This document shows, piece by piece, positions 56,301-64,000 of a stretch of 64,000 bases of DNA; position 1 is the first letter of the stretch, and each line of letters opens with the position of its first letter. Made by a program: the position numbers and the translations under genes. The notes under the pieces were generated by a model. The model was not told where the DNA came from. It did no database searches and worked only from the letters and a program-made list of their open reading frames with translations. This DNA is from Ignavibacteria bacterium (GTDB taxonomy: Bacteria > Bacteroidota > Ignavibacteria > Tepidaquicellales > Tepidaquicellaceae): assembly GCA_036262055.1 (NCBI GenBank), contig DATAJP010000003.1, forward strand, positions 1,039,001-1,103,000. The letters are read 5' to 3'.

Positions 56301-56711
56301 TTAAATTCTGAGATTAGCATTCAGGATGTTTATATCCTGTTTGATGAGAGGAATTTGTGATGTTTGTAAATTAAGTTCAGCGGTAAAAATATTCTGTGTA
56401 TTTATTTCCGACTGAACATACTGGTGATCCTGGATAAGTTGATTTGAAGCAACGGTAATGGGCGGTAAGGAATTATCGATTGGCTGCCCCTGAGTAATAC
56501 AACATCCGCAATCGCTGCGAATCAGTTCGGCATTATCATTTGTGTTAAGATTTTTATTATCGTGACAGCAGCATCCTTCTTCAATATTTTGTTCCATCTG
56601 ACTTGAACACACATATTGTGCAATTACAATAGTGTTGCTCGAAAGCAGAGTTAATAATAAAACAATTGAAACAACTCTCAGAGATAATATTTTAAATATA
56701 TTCTTTACCAC
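56301..56711 (-). CDS. Small exported CC-rich protein, HYC_CC_PP-like
   Basis: 136 residues. Signal peptide up to about residue 31 (VIAQ). YVCSSQ, GCCCHDN, DCGCC and NSLPP follow the order Y-C ... CC ... PP seen in small Bacteroidetes proteins of the HYC_CC_PP type, often found next to copper genes (from memory). The start is a GTG at 56711; no ATG is available before the signal peptide. Function unknown, metal binding inferred. Confidence 0.6.
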   Translation of the reverse strand: MVKNIFKILSLRVVSIVLLLTLLSSNTIVIAQYVCSSQMEQNIEEGCCCHDNKNLNTNDNAELIRSDCGCCITQGQPIDNSLPPITVASNQLIQDHQYVQSEINTQNIFTAELNLQTSQIPLIKQDINILNANLRI

Positions 56712-56929
56712 TTATTATAAAATTATCTATTATTTTCAAGAATTTAAACACCAAAATTTTGCATTAAGTTTCTGTGGTAAAAGTCAATCGTTGGGGCTTA
56801 TTTTCGATTTTATTGCATGAAACCTTTTTCTCACTTTAATCGTCAAAACTCGTATACAGGTGTTTTATATTCATTTTAAACTAATTTTCCCCAAGTTCGT
56901 TTATTTACAAACCTTAAATCCATAAAATT

Positions 56930-57823
56930 ATGAAAAAGCTATTTCTAATTTTATTCGTTTTCTGTATTTCAGGCGTCGCTAATTCACAATCGGCTTCCTC
57001 AAATTCATCCTATTATTGTGATGACCCTGAAGCAAGTAAATATAACATATTTTATGATTATACAAGTTTCGGCAAAAAACCGACCGTTGAGCTTTCCTAC
57101 GGAACATCAGCAATTAATTCTCCGCGCCTCACCACAACTATAAGCAAAACCGGTATGATGGAATTGAAACTCGGAACGTCAAGCCAGAGTCCGAATTTCA
57201 GAAATCATAATGTTACAAGATACAGCTTTAAGTATCTTTTGCTTTCAACCGCTTCAAGTGATTTGAATTATGACAGAAACAACCAGATAGGATTAGCATC
57301 CGATATGTGGAGATTCGGTTTTGGAAAAAGAACAGGAACGGGATTTAAGTTTAACTCATTTTCAATTTTACCTTACAACTCAAACTCATACATCTGGAGC
57401 AGAGTTAACATAAACGAAGCTTCACTTTCATCACTTCCTCAAAATGACATAACAGTCTTATCGGATTTTAATAAAGACTTCCGTTTCGGAACGTCAAATG
57501 AAATCGGCATCAACGTAAAAGCAAACAACCTTATCGGCATAGATTTCAAATATGAAAGAAGCTTAATCTTCCCGAGACACCAGTTCGGAAAACATATGGT
57601 AAGCTTGCTTGTCGAAGAAGCAGGATATATGCTTGTTGACGGATTTGTTCATAACGTCATGCAAAAAACTCCCGTTGGCGGAGCAATAGTCGGATTTGTT
57701 TTGAAAAGCGGGTATTCATACGGAATGTCACAGCTAAGAACAAGCTCAATGAACTGGCCGTTTAATACAGCCGCACCATTGGACTATGACTCGTTTAAGT
57801 TAGGAATGTCCTTTAGTTTTTAA
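56930..57823 (+). CDS. Exported barrel-like protein of unknown function
   Basis: 297 residues. Signal peptide at 1-19 (ANSQ). Mature part begins SYYCDDPEASKYNIFYDYTSFGKKPTVELSYG, and has alternating strands ending YDSFKLGMSFSF, whose final Phe is typical for outer-membrane barrels. No family recognised. Preceded by a 218-base gap with no clear promoter and followed by a dispersed repeat. Confidence 0.6.
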   Translation: MKKLFLILFVFCISGVANSQSASSNSSYYCDDPEASKYNIFYDYTSFGKKPTVELSYGTSAINSPRLTTTISKTGMMELKLGTSSQSPNFRNHNVTRYSFKYLLLSTASSDLNYDRNNQIGLASDMWRFGFGKRTGTGFKFNSFSILPYNSNSYIWSRVNINEASLSSLPQNDITVLSDFNKDFRFGTSNEIGINVKANNLIGIDFKYERSLIFPRHQFGKHMVSLLVEEAGYMLVDGFVHNVMQKTPVGGAIVGFVLKSGYSYGMSQLRTSSMNWPFNTAAPLDYDSFKLGMSFSF

Positions 57824-57829
57824 TTTCGT

Positions 57830-57892
57830 GTCATCCTGAACAAAGCGAAGGATCCCCTGACTAAGGGGATTCTTTACTTCGCTCGGAATGAT
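57830..57892. repeat. Dispersed intergenic repeat
   Basis: GTCATCCTGAACAAAGCGAA on the left (57830-57849) and GGGGATTCTTTACTTCGC...GAATGAT on the right. The ends are near-inverse, and the core CCCCTGACTAAGGGG makes a hairpin. Confidence 0.75.
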
Positions 57893-57896
57893 AAAA

Positions 57897-58553
57897 TTAC
57901 AACGGTGGAAATGGCGACGTAAGCATTTTTATCAACGACAGCACAAACACAACCGCCGCAATTATCAGGTAATATCTTTTATAACTCTCCGTTGCTTTCA
58001 ATCCCGCAAGACCTCCGAAGAATAACACAATAGTAAATAACACTGTTGAAAGAGTAAACTGGTCGCCGTTCCTATTTGCTTCTTGCCCGTAAGTCATTTT
58101 CTGCTCGCTTAATGTAAATATAGAATCTGCAACTTCAAACGTTGCTTCAAGCTCCGCAAGACGCTGTTGTTCGCCCTGCTCGTAATTTGTTTCACCGCCG
58201 GTGGTGTCGGTTAAATCTTTCTGATATTCTTCACTAAGCTGGCTGAAATAATATGCCGCATCAGGGTCTCCTCTTTGCACACTTTCTTTCCATTGAATAT
58301 AAAACATATCATCTTTGAAGCTTGTGAATTCCCAATCTTCTTTTTGGTTAGCTGCATCGAGATATAAAGTATTTGCTTCCTGTCTGTAGTTAACTGCCTG
58401 CGCATAACTTGTCTGCAATTCTCCGCCCCACAATGCGCTGAAGTATGCAGCCGTTGCGCCGCATAAAGTTGCAAGCCCCAGTATAATTGTTATGTATAAA
58501 TCATATTTATCGTGTTTTTCAAGAACAGGTTTTGAAGATGTATTATCTGCCAT
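57897..58553 (-). CDS. Three-span membrane protein with a periplasmic helical loop
   Basis: 218 residues. A helix at about 19-40 (TIILGLATLCGATAAYFSALW), a polar helical region (45-160), then two helices (about 168-186 and 193-210). The plan resembles DUF4337 proteins. No function can be derived. Lies next to the tRNA gene, minus strand. Confidence 0.62.
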   Translation of the reverse strand: MADNTSSKPVLEKHDKYDLYITIILGLATLCGATAAYFSALWGGELQTSYAQAVNYRQEANTLYLDAANQKEDWEFTSFKDDMFYIQWKESVQRGDPDAAYYFSQLSEEYQKDLTDTTGGETNYEQGEQQRLAELEATFEVADSIFTLSEQKMTYGQEANRNGDQFTLSTVLFTIVLFFGGLAGLKATESYKRYYLIIAAVVFVLSLIKMLTSPFPPL

Positions 58554-58682
58554 AAAGTTTTTAGGTTAATTTTGCACGTAAATTAAGCAATGTATAAACA
58601 TTTTTAAAGGTGAATGATAAATTAAGTTAAAACTGAATTGAAACTCATAACAAAAAACGGTAATTTGTAATGAATTAAAAAT

Positions 58683-58755
58683 GGTCAGGTAGCTCAGTTG
58701 GTAGAGCAACGGCCTGAAAAGCCGTGTGTCGCCGGTTCGATTCCGGCCCTGACCA
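58683..58755 (+). tRNA. tRNA-Phe (GAA)
   Basis: Acceptor stem GGTCAGG/CCTGACC, D arm GCTC...GAGC, anticodon stem ACGGC/GCCGT with loop CTGAAAA (anticodon GAA at 58716-58718), T arm GCCGG-TTCGATT-CCGGC and discriminator A. The CCA end is not encoded. 73 bases. Confidence 0.98.
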
Positions 58756-58761
58756 CAAACA

Positions 58762-58794
58762 AAAAGCACTCAAAACATCGTTTTAAGTGCTTTT
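58762..58794 (+). terminator. Bidirectional terminator after tRNA-Phe
   Basis: AAAAGCACT-C-AAAAC-ATC-GTTTT-A-AGTGCTTTT, with T runs on both strands; it serves the tRNA and the convergent histidine kinase gene. Confidence 0.9.
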
Positions 58795-58817
58795 TTTATT
58801 AATAAATAATTGAAAAA

Positions 58818-61112
58818 TTAATTCTTCACCAAATCAAATGTCAATTGAACTGCGAACTCGCTCCCTCTACCGGGTTCGCTATCGACGCATATAACTCCCT
58901 TCATAAGGTCAACGATTTTTTTGACTATTGCAAGACCGAGACCAGTTCCCATATGTTTTTTGGTATAAGGATTTTCAAGCTGCGTAAAGCTTTCGAAAAG
59001 CATTCCGAATTTTTCCTGAGGAATTCCTATCCCCGAATCTTTGACTTTGAAATCCATTATTACTTTATGTTGGTTTTTATAATTCTCATTTATGATGAGT
59101 TCAATGAATCCGCTTGATGTAAATTTCAATGAATTGCTGATTAAATTAATCAATATCTGATTTACTCTATGGATGTCGCCTGCAACTAAATAATTAAAAT
59201 CACTATTCAGAGATATTCTGAAATCCAATCCTCTCGACTTAGCTTCGTTTGCAAAAATATTGTAAATGTTTTTGCCGACTTCCTTTAAATTAAAACGCTC
59301 GTAATTCAGTCTCACGTTTCCAAACTCAAGTTTTGAAAAATCGAGAATATCATTTATGATTTTCAACAACAAGTCGGAAGAATATTTAATCGTTTCTATG
59401 CAGTCAACCTGCTCTTCATCAAGCTTGCTCATTTCCAGTAGCTGAATCATGCCGATAATGCCGTTCATTGGCGTTCTTATCTCATGACTCATGTTTGCAA
59501 TAAATTCATCTTTGATTTTATTTGCTTCTTCGGCTTTTATTTTCGCTTCGACAAGCTCAGCTTCGAATTTCTTTCTGTCGCTGATGTCTTTTTTAATATA
59601 CACAAAATTTGTTATCTCGCCCTGCTCGTTTTTTATCGGGGCAAGTGTTGCAAACTCCCAGTATTTTTTTCCGCTCTTTGTCTGGTTTGCATATTCCCCT
59701 GTCCATACTTTCCCGCTCAGTAAAGTTCTCAAAATCTCTTTTCTTAAAGTATCCGGTGTGTTTTCTTTTAAAATTATGAACGGTCTTTTATTTTGTATTT
59801 CAATTTCATCGAATTCCGTAATCTCTTCAAACTTAGGATTTGTAAATTGAATTTTAAAATTCGTATCCATAATTACAATTGCATCGGGGCTCTGCTCAAT
59901 GGCTCTTGAAAAAGCTCTGTTCTTTTCCTGCACAATCCGCAATTCGCTTATGTCCTGTTGAATTCCCCATATGCGCATTAACTTATCATCCTTAATAATT
60001 CCAACAAGATTTTTTCTGAAATATTTTTTATTTTCTCCGACAATTTCCTCGGTAACAAAATCATTTGTCTTAAAATTATTTGGAATGAAGTCTTTGAAAA
60101 TGGTAGTGGCAGAATTATTTTTTTTCGGGTCATATCCGAATATTCGGGCTATTTCATCCCCGATGAGTGATGATGCATCTTTGTATCCATACATTTTCCC
60201 GAATACATTGTTGCACTCCGCAATATAACCGAAACGATAAATGCTTTTTATGACTTCATCTTCAGCTTTTTTCAAGTCCACAGGTATGTCAAATTCAATC
60301 CTGTAAATTCCTTCGTTGCTGTTTTCAATGAATGATTGATACCGCTCCTTACTCTTTATAAGAGATTCTTCCGTTAGCTTCTTATCAGTTATGTCATAGC
60401 AAATCTGATTAATAAACTTAACTGCACCTTCTTTGTTGCGCTCGGCATAAAGAAACGTATCAAGCCATATTATTTTTCCTTCGCGGTTTATTATGCGGTA
60501 AGTAACTGACTGGCTTTCTTTATAATCTGATGCTGACCAGTCTCTGTAAAAACCAAAGAGCATTTCCCTGTCATCCGGATAAATCATGCTTATGCTTTGC
60601 TCATCGCTGAGCTTATCGTATTCTTCCATAGTATAACCGGACTGACGCGTAAATTCTTTATTTGCGTAATCAACACGGTTATCCAGTAAATTCCATCTCA
60701 ATACCGCAACCGGTTCATTGTTCAGAAGATTTTTATATTTAATCTCACTTTCTGAAAGTAAATTTTCTTTCTTTATTCTTTCACTTATTTCTTTTTCAAG
60801 ATTTTCCGTTCTTTCTTTGATTATTTTTTCCTGCGTAATGTTTCTCTGAATGATTTTTTCAGTTAATACTGATACAATAATCAAAACGATTAAGCGCGAT
60901 ATGAGATTTATAATACTATAAAAGTCCAGAAATGAAATGCCAAAAAGAACATTATCCACATAGGCGGTACTTGCGGTAATAAGAAGGGTGACAAATATTG
61001 AGTACTTAAGATTTACTTTCCACGTGGAGTAAATTACTATAAGAACATAAAATAACGTAAGTGAAATCTTTGCGGTTGAAATAATATCCGCATAGGTCAG
61101 CGCACATAGCAA
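58818..61112 (-). CDS. PAS-domain sensor histidine kinase
   Basis: 764 residues as drawn. An N-terminal membrane part (about 1-85, four helices), a coiled coil, three PAS domains (about 120-245, 255-390 and 400-515), then HisKA with phospho-His543 (ANMSHEIRTPMNG) and HATPase with N box ILINLISNSLKF, DSGIGIP and GTGLGLAIVKK. No receiver domain; the partner regulator is not adjacent. The drawn start is TTG at 61112, which cuts the first helix; the frame remains open to 61166 and would add IIRKNKLISGALVILL, so the real start may be a rare codon (ATT at 61157). The DUF4159 gene is divergent. Confidence 0.88.
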   Translation of the reverse strand: MLCALTYADIISTAKISLTLFYVLIVIYSTWKVNLKYSIFVTLLITASTAYVDNVLFGISFLDFYSIINLISRLIVLIIVSVLTEKIIQRNITQEKIIKERTENLEKEISERIKKENLLSESEIKYKNLLNNEPVAVLRWNLLDNRVDYANKEFTRQSGYTMEEYDKLSDEQSISMIYPDDREMLFGFYRDWSASDYKESQSVTYRIINREGKIIWLDTFLYAERNKEGAVKFINQICYDITDKKLTEESLIKSKERYQSFIENSNEGIYRIEFDIPVDLKKAEDEVIKSIYRFGYIAECNNVFGKMYGYKDASSLIGDEIARIFGYDPKKNNSATTIFKDFIPNNFKTNDFVTEEIVGENKKYFRKNLVGIIKDDKLMRIWGIQQDISELRIVQEKNRAFSRAIEQSPDAIVIMDTNFKIQFTNPKFEEITEFDEIEIQNKRPFIILKENTPDTLRKEILRTLLSGKVWTGEYANQTKSGKKYWEFATLAPIKNEQGEITNFVYIKKDISDRKKFEAELVEAKIKAEEANKIKDEFIANMSHEIRTPMNGIIGMIQLLEMSKLDEEQVDCIETIKYSSDLLLKIINDILDFSKLEFGNVRLNYERFNLKEVGKNIYNIFANEAKSRGLDFRISLNSDFNYLVAGDIHRVNQILINLISNSLKFTSSGFIELIINENYKNQHKVIMDFKVKDSGIGIPQEKFGMLFESFTQLENPYTKKHMGTGLGLAIVKKIVDLMKGVICVDSEPGRGSEFAVQLTFDLVKN

Positions 61113-61204
61113 TAAAATTACTAAAGCGCCCGATATTAGTTTATTTTTTCTTATAATGGATATCTTTTAAAACTAAAAAAGAAACTTTTACCCCCGAGCG
61201 TTTG

Positions 61205-61252
61205 TAAGATATATTAATTATATCAAAATTTTAACATAATTAATATATCTTA
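61205..61252. promoter_or_regulatory. 17-bp perfect inverted repeat between divergent genes
   Basis: TAAGATATATTAATTAT (61205-61221) and ATAATTAATATATCTTA (61236-61252), a perfect inverted repeat with 14 bases between. It lies between the histidine kinase and the DUF4159 gene, 21 bases before the latter's ATG. It is very AT-rich. A regulator site or cruciform is possible. Confidence 0.6.
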
Positions 61253-61272
61253 ACTTCAATCCTTAATTTAAT

Positions 61273-61956
61273 ATGAAAAGTTTAATTATCTTAATAGTAT
61301 TTTTGCTTATATCAGAAAATGTTTTCTCGCAAACTGATGGAGTTAAGAAAAATTCTTTTCCATTTAAGATTGCAAGATTAAAATATTCAGGAGGCGGAGA
61401 TTGGTATAATGACCCGTCTGCCGAAGTAAATATGATGGACTATCTGAAAAAAAATACTGTCATCGATGTTGATAAGCCTGAGTTTTATTCCGTTGATGTT
61501 TCATCCGATGATATATTTAACTATCCTTTCATTTTATTAACAGGTCACGGGAACATTACCTTCTCGGATGCTGAGGCGAAACGTCTGAGGAAATACTGCG
61601 AGTCAGGCGGATTTCTATTTGCGGATGATGATTACGGTATGGACGAATCATTCAGAAAAGAAATCAAAAAAGTTTTTCCCGATAAAGAATTAAAAGAAAT
61701 TCCTTTTAATAACCCGATATACAACTGTCATTACAGTTTTCCAAACGGATTGCCGAAAACTCACGAACACGACTCAAAACCGGCTCAGGGTTTCGGCATA
61801 TATGATGCGAACGGGCGTATTTGTGTTTTTTATATTTATGAATCGAACATCACAGACGGCTGGGCCGACCCGCGCGAATACAACGACCCTCCCGAAAAAC
61901 GCGAAGAAGCAATGAAAATGGGAACAAATATTATCGTTTATTCTTTGATGTATTAA
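61273..61956 (+). CDS. Exported DUF4159 protein
   Basis: 227 residues. Signal peptide at 1-19 (VFSQ), then DUF4159: FKIARLKYSGGGDWYNDPSAEVNMMDYLKK, ILLTGHGNITFSDAEAKRLRKYCESGGFLFADDDYG, and a final IVYSLMY. The fold resembles glutamine-amidotransferase-like domains of the BatA/Bat operon. In many genomes DUF4159 proteins are near MoxR and DUF58 genes; here none. The last 26 bases overlap the convergent gene. Confidence 0.85.
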   Translation: MKSLIILIVFLLISENVFSQTDGVKKNSFPFKIARLKYSGGGDWYNDPSAEVNMMDYLKKNTVIDVDKPEFYSVDVSSDDIFNYPFILLTGHGNITFSDAEAKRLRKYCESGGFLFADDDYGMDESFRKEIKKVFPDKELKEIPFNNPIYNCHYSFPNGLPKTHEHDSKPAQGFGIYDANGRICVFYIYESNITDGWADPREYNDPPEKREEAMKMGTNIIVYSLMY

Positions 61957-63439
61957 GATTTTTATTCTCTTTAACCAACTCATCAATTTTTTCTTTTATC
62001 CACACTCTATAAGGCAACTTATGCATAGAATCAAATTCTTTTTTCAGTTTTTCAATTTCATATATTGAGCGGCGTTCACGCAATTCAAACAATTTTGTTA
62101 CCCATTTACAAAGTTTTAATGTTCTTTCTGTTCTATCTTCTGAAACTTGTTCATTTTTAGGCTGAAACCTTTTATATGATTCATAAAGATACTTAAATTT
62201 TTCATACTCATTTAATTCATAAAAACATTTAATATGCAAAACTTTAATCGGAACTTTTAATTTTGCAAACTCATCATTTATTTTTATTAGATGTTCCAAT
62301 GATTTTTCAAATTTTCCTTTTAAGAAATTTAATTCAGCCATTGCATAATTAAAATAACTTTCTTGTCCTTTCTCATCCAGGTATTGTGAGTATTTATTTA
62401 TAAATTGCTCAAGTTCATCGGTTTTCTTTAAATTTATTAATTGATAGACATAATTATCATAATTTATATGATGAATCAGATTTGTTTCCTCTAATAATAC
62501 ATCGTTTTCATCCATAAATTTATAAATTTCATAGTGTTCATTTATTTTATTCACTTCAATTGGCATATTGTAGCATAAATTATGAAGCCCTATGCACAAA
62601 ATTCTCAATTCTTTTCTGCTGAATAAATTTCTCTCCTCAGCTAATGTTTCTTTGGTTTTATAATATAACTTGATGTCGCTTAAGTTAGACATAGATAAAT
62701 AAAACATATAATAGCAATTCAGGATTCTATAGTCTTTTTGAGAATTTTTTTTCAAATAATTTAGTATCTTATTTATCTTTTTTTCATCAAGTAATTGCAA
62801 GCTTTGAATCATTGTCTCTTCTGAAGCAATCCCTCCTATATTCATTAAAGGCTTTATATTAAGAAAATTAATCATCGAAAGAATCAGTATGCTGATGGCA
62901 CTGAAGTTTTCTGAAGTGGTAATTATTTCTCCCAATGATTCAATTTTTTTAAACGTTAAAGGGTCATGTGCTTTTGAAAGTATAATTTCAGAATAAAGCT
63001 CATAATATTTATTTGCAAATGTTGTTAGTCTTTTATTTGAATTTTTAAAATAATTATTTAAAACTTTATTGTACTTATGGTTGTAAAGCTTAAAATTTCG
63101 TTGCTCTAATAAAGCATAAATCAGATTTCTGATATATGTGAGCTCATCTTTTGCCGAATATTCCACCACGATAAATTGTTCAAGCAATTTTGTTAACTCA
63201 TGAATCAAATTCTTCATCACCCCGTAATTAAAATTTTTTCCCGGATAAATCTTTTTCCAGATATTTTCCTTTTTTAAGTTTTCACTTTCAAAAATTTTTG
63301 AATGTTTCTTTATTTCCGCATATAACTTGCGCACACTTTTATTCTTATTATAATAAGGGGAGTTTACAAAATCATTAAATCTAGTTAGTTCTTCTTCTGA
63401 AAAATGTTTTATTATTTCAATAACCGAGCTTTTGTGCAT
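61931..63439 (-). CDS. Large helical protein of unknown function
   Basis: 502 residues, no signal peptide. Starts with VIEIIKHFSEEELTRFNDFVNSPYYNKNKSVRKLYAEIKK and continues with repeated helices, like an alpha-solenoid. Its beginning matches a type of hypothetical protein frequent in Bacteroidetes (S-x-E-E-x-x-x-F-x-x-F-[VL]-x-S-P-[YF]-x-N). It is low in GC. Overlaps DUF4159 at its end by 26 bases in convergent direction. Confidence 0.7.
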   Translation of the reverse strand: MHKSSVIEIIKHFSEEELTRFNDFVNSPYYNKNKSVRKLYAEIKKHSKIFESENLKKENIWKKIYPGKNFNYGVMKNLIHELTKLLEQFIVVEYSAKDELTYIRNLIYALLEQRNFKLYNHKYNKVLNNYFKNSNKRLTTFANKYYELYSEIILSKAHDPLTFKKIESLGEIITTSENFSAISILILSMINFLNIKPLMNIGGIASEETMIQSLQLLDEKKINKILNYLKKNSQKDYRILNCYYMFYLSMSNLSDIKLYYKTKETLAEERNLFSRKELRILCIGLHNLCYNMPIEVNKINEHYEIYKFMDENDVLLEETNLIHHINYDNYVYQLINLKKTDELEQFINKYSQYLDEKGQESYFNYAMAELNFLKGKFEKSLEHLIKINDEFAKLKVPIKVLHIKCFYELNEYEKFKYLYESYKRFQPKNEQVSEDRTERTLKLCKWVTKLFELRERRSIYEIEKLKKEFDSMHKLPYRVWIKEKIDELVKENKNLNTSKNKR

Positions 63440-63538
63440 AGTAATATTTAATGAAAAATTTAATTAAAAAATGCAAGTTTTGAACTATTATTGCAGAAAA
63501 ATAAGAATTTCAAAAATGAAAATCGTTAAAAAGTTTCT

Positions 63539-63569
63539 TTTGCAAGAAAGAAAAAGTTACATATTTTTG
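63539..63569 (+). promoter_or_regulatory. Promoter of the last gene
   Basis: TTTG at 63539-63542, 19 bases, TATTTTTG at 63562-63569, an exact TAnnTTTG match. ATG at 63604, so the leader has about 30 bases and no Shine-Dalgarno. Confidence 0.6.
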
Positions 63570-63603
63570 AATCAAGTAATTTAACTAAACAAAAAATATT
63601 AAA

Positions 63604-63987
63604 ATGAAAAAAATTATTATCAGCTTAGCTTTACTGCTTCTTGTGAGTGCCGCACAAATTAATGCGAATGATATTAATTTTGTGCAAAACAAAACAGAGC
63701 AATCTAAATATATAAATATAACTCCCGATAAGATAAACAATATATTTCTTATCAGGTTTGAATCAGTGAATGACGGTTATGTTATCCTCAAAGTAAAATG
63801 TGATGGGAAAGACATTCAGACACTCGTGGAAGGTGAAGTTTTTAAAGGCAATCACGGAGTCTATTTCAAACCCGCACAAGAAATCATCAACAAAAATTTT
63901 ACTTGTGAAATGAAAATTTACGATGCTAAACAAAATAACCTGCTCTTATCTGCAAACGAGCTCTTCAGCTTTAACAATTTAAAATAA
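63604..63987 (+). CDS. Small exported protein with Ig-like fold, sorting-domain-like
   Basis: 127 residues. Signal peptide at 1-21 (INAN). The mature part VILKVKCDGKDIQTLVEGEVFKGNHGVYFKP looks like the FlgD/T9SS C-terminal Ig-like pattern (xVxLxVxDxxGKxVxTLVxGxxxxGxHxVxF), though the NPFNP signature and the usual final KK-x-hhh-hh are missing. Function unknown. Confidence 0.65.
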   Translation: MKKIIISLALLLLVSAAQINANDINFVQNKTEQSKYINITPDKINNIFLIRFESVNDGYVILKVKCDGKDIQTLVEGEVFKGNHGVYFKPAQEIINKNFTCEMKIYDAKQNNLLLSANELFSFNNLK

Positions 63988-64000
63988 GTTTCGCTGAATC

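Noticed and set aside
58566-58769. Minus-strand frame of 67 codons over the tRNA
   Set aside because: It is the antisense of tRNA-Phe (the well-known false GRNRTGDTRLFRP type translation).
59491-59850. 119-codon plus-strand frame rich in Phe and Ser
   Set aside because: Antisense to the histidine kinase; a low-complexity shadow.

Overview
The window looks like a chromosomal segment of a low-GC member of the Ignavibacteria / Chlorobi-Bacteroidetes assemblage. Evidence: three proteins end in type IX secretion (T9SS) C-terminal sorting domains with the NYPNPFNP signature; an alternative complex III (ACIII) operon is fused to an A2-type cytochrome oxidase operon; promoters resemble the Bacteroidetes TAnnTTTG type; and most genes have no Shine-Dalgarno sequence. 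This assignment is inferred from gene content, not from a marker-gene tree.

Layout. 1-6.5 kb (minus strand): the start of a reprolysin-like metalloprotease cut by the window edge, a small exported protein, an M14 carboxypeptidase with a T9SS domain, prfA and small membrane or exported proteins. 6.6-10.6 kb (plus): a BrnT/CopG-type toxin-antitoxin pair, a BadF/BcrA-type sugar kinase, guaA and a CAP-domain protein. 10.7-19.3 kb (plus): a striking envelope region. Two copies of a two-gene module (tiny coiled-coil lipoprotein plus LysM protein) flank phoH, a periplasmic binding protein, and a three-gene set of polytopic inner-membrane protein, single-span periplasmic protein and outer-membrane barrel. 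The first two members of that set faintly recall GldL and GldM, the T9SS motor. 19.3-32.9 kb (mostly minus): housekeeping genes (rsmB, dinG, trmH-like on plus, prenyl synthase, tatC, trmO, glyA, rpiB, gmhB, glgA, cobB) with two surface-protein genes.

33.0-48.6 kb (minus): one closely packed respiratory operon, ActA - small protein - ActB - ActC - ActD/E fusion - ActF - cytochrome c - Sco - Cox I - III - IV - II - CtaB - membrane cytochrome c. It would encode a quinol oxidation to oxygen reduction chain, probably a supercomplex. 48.8-56.7 kb: a metal-homeostasis island (CDF-type transporter, TonB receptor, secreted HMA protein, Cys-rich double YHS/TRASH protein, small CC-rich proteins) interspersed with two T9SS-sorted beta-propeller proteins. 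56.9-64 kb: an exported barrel-like protein, a three-span membrane protein, tRNA-Phe(GAA), a PAS histidine kinase, a DUF4159 protein divergent from it across a 17-bp inverted repeat, a large helical protein of unknown function and a small exported protein.

The genome carries dispersed intergenic palindromic repeats built from a GGATTCTTCGC...AATGAC motif. No gene-free stretch exceeds 300 bases; the longest (14253-14514) holds a promoter. I saw no CRISPR array, rRNA, phage or insertion sequence.
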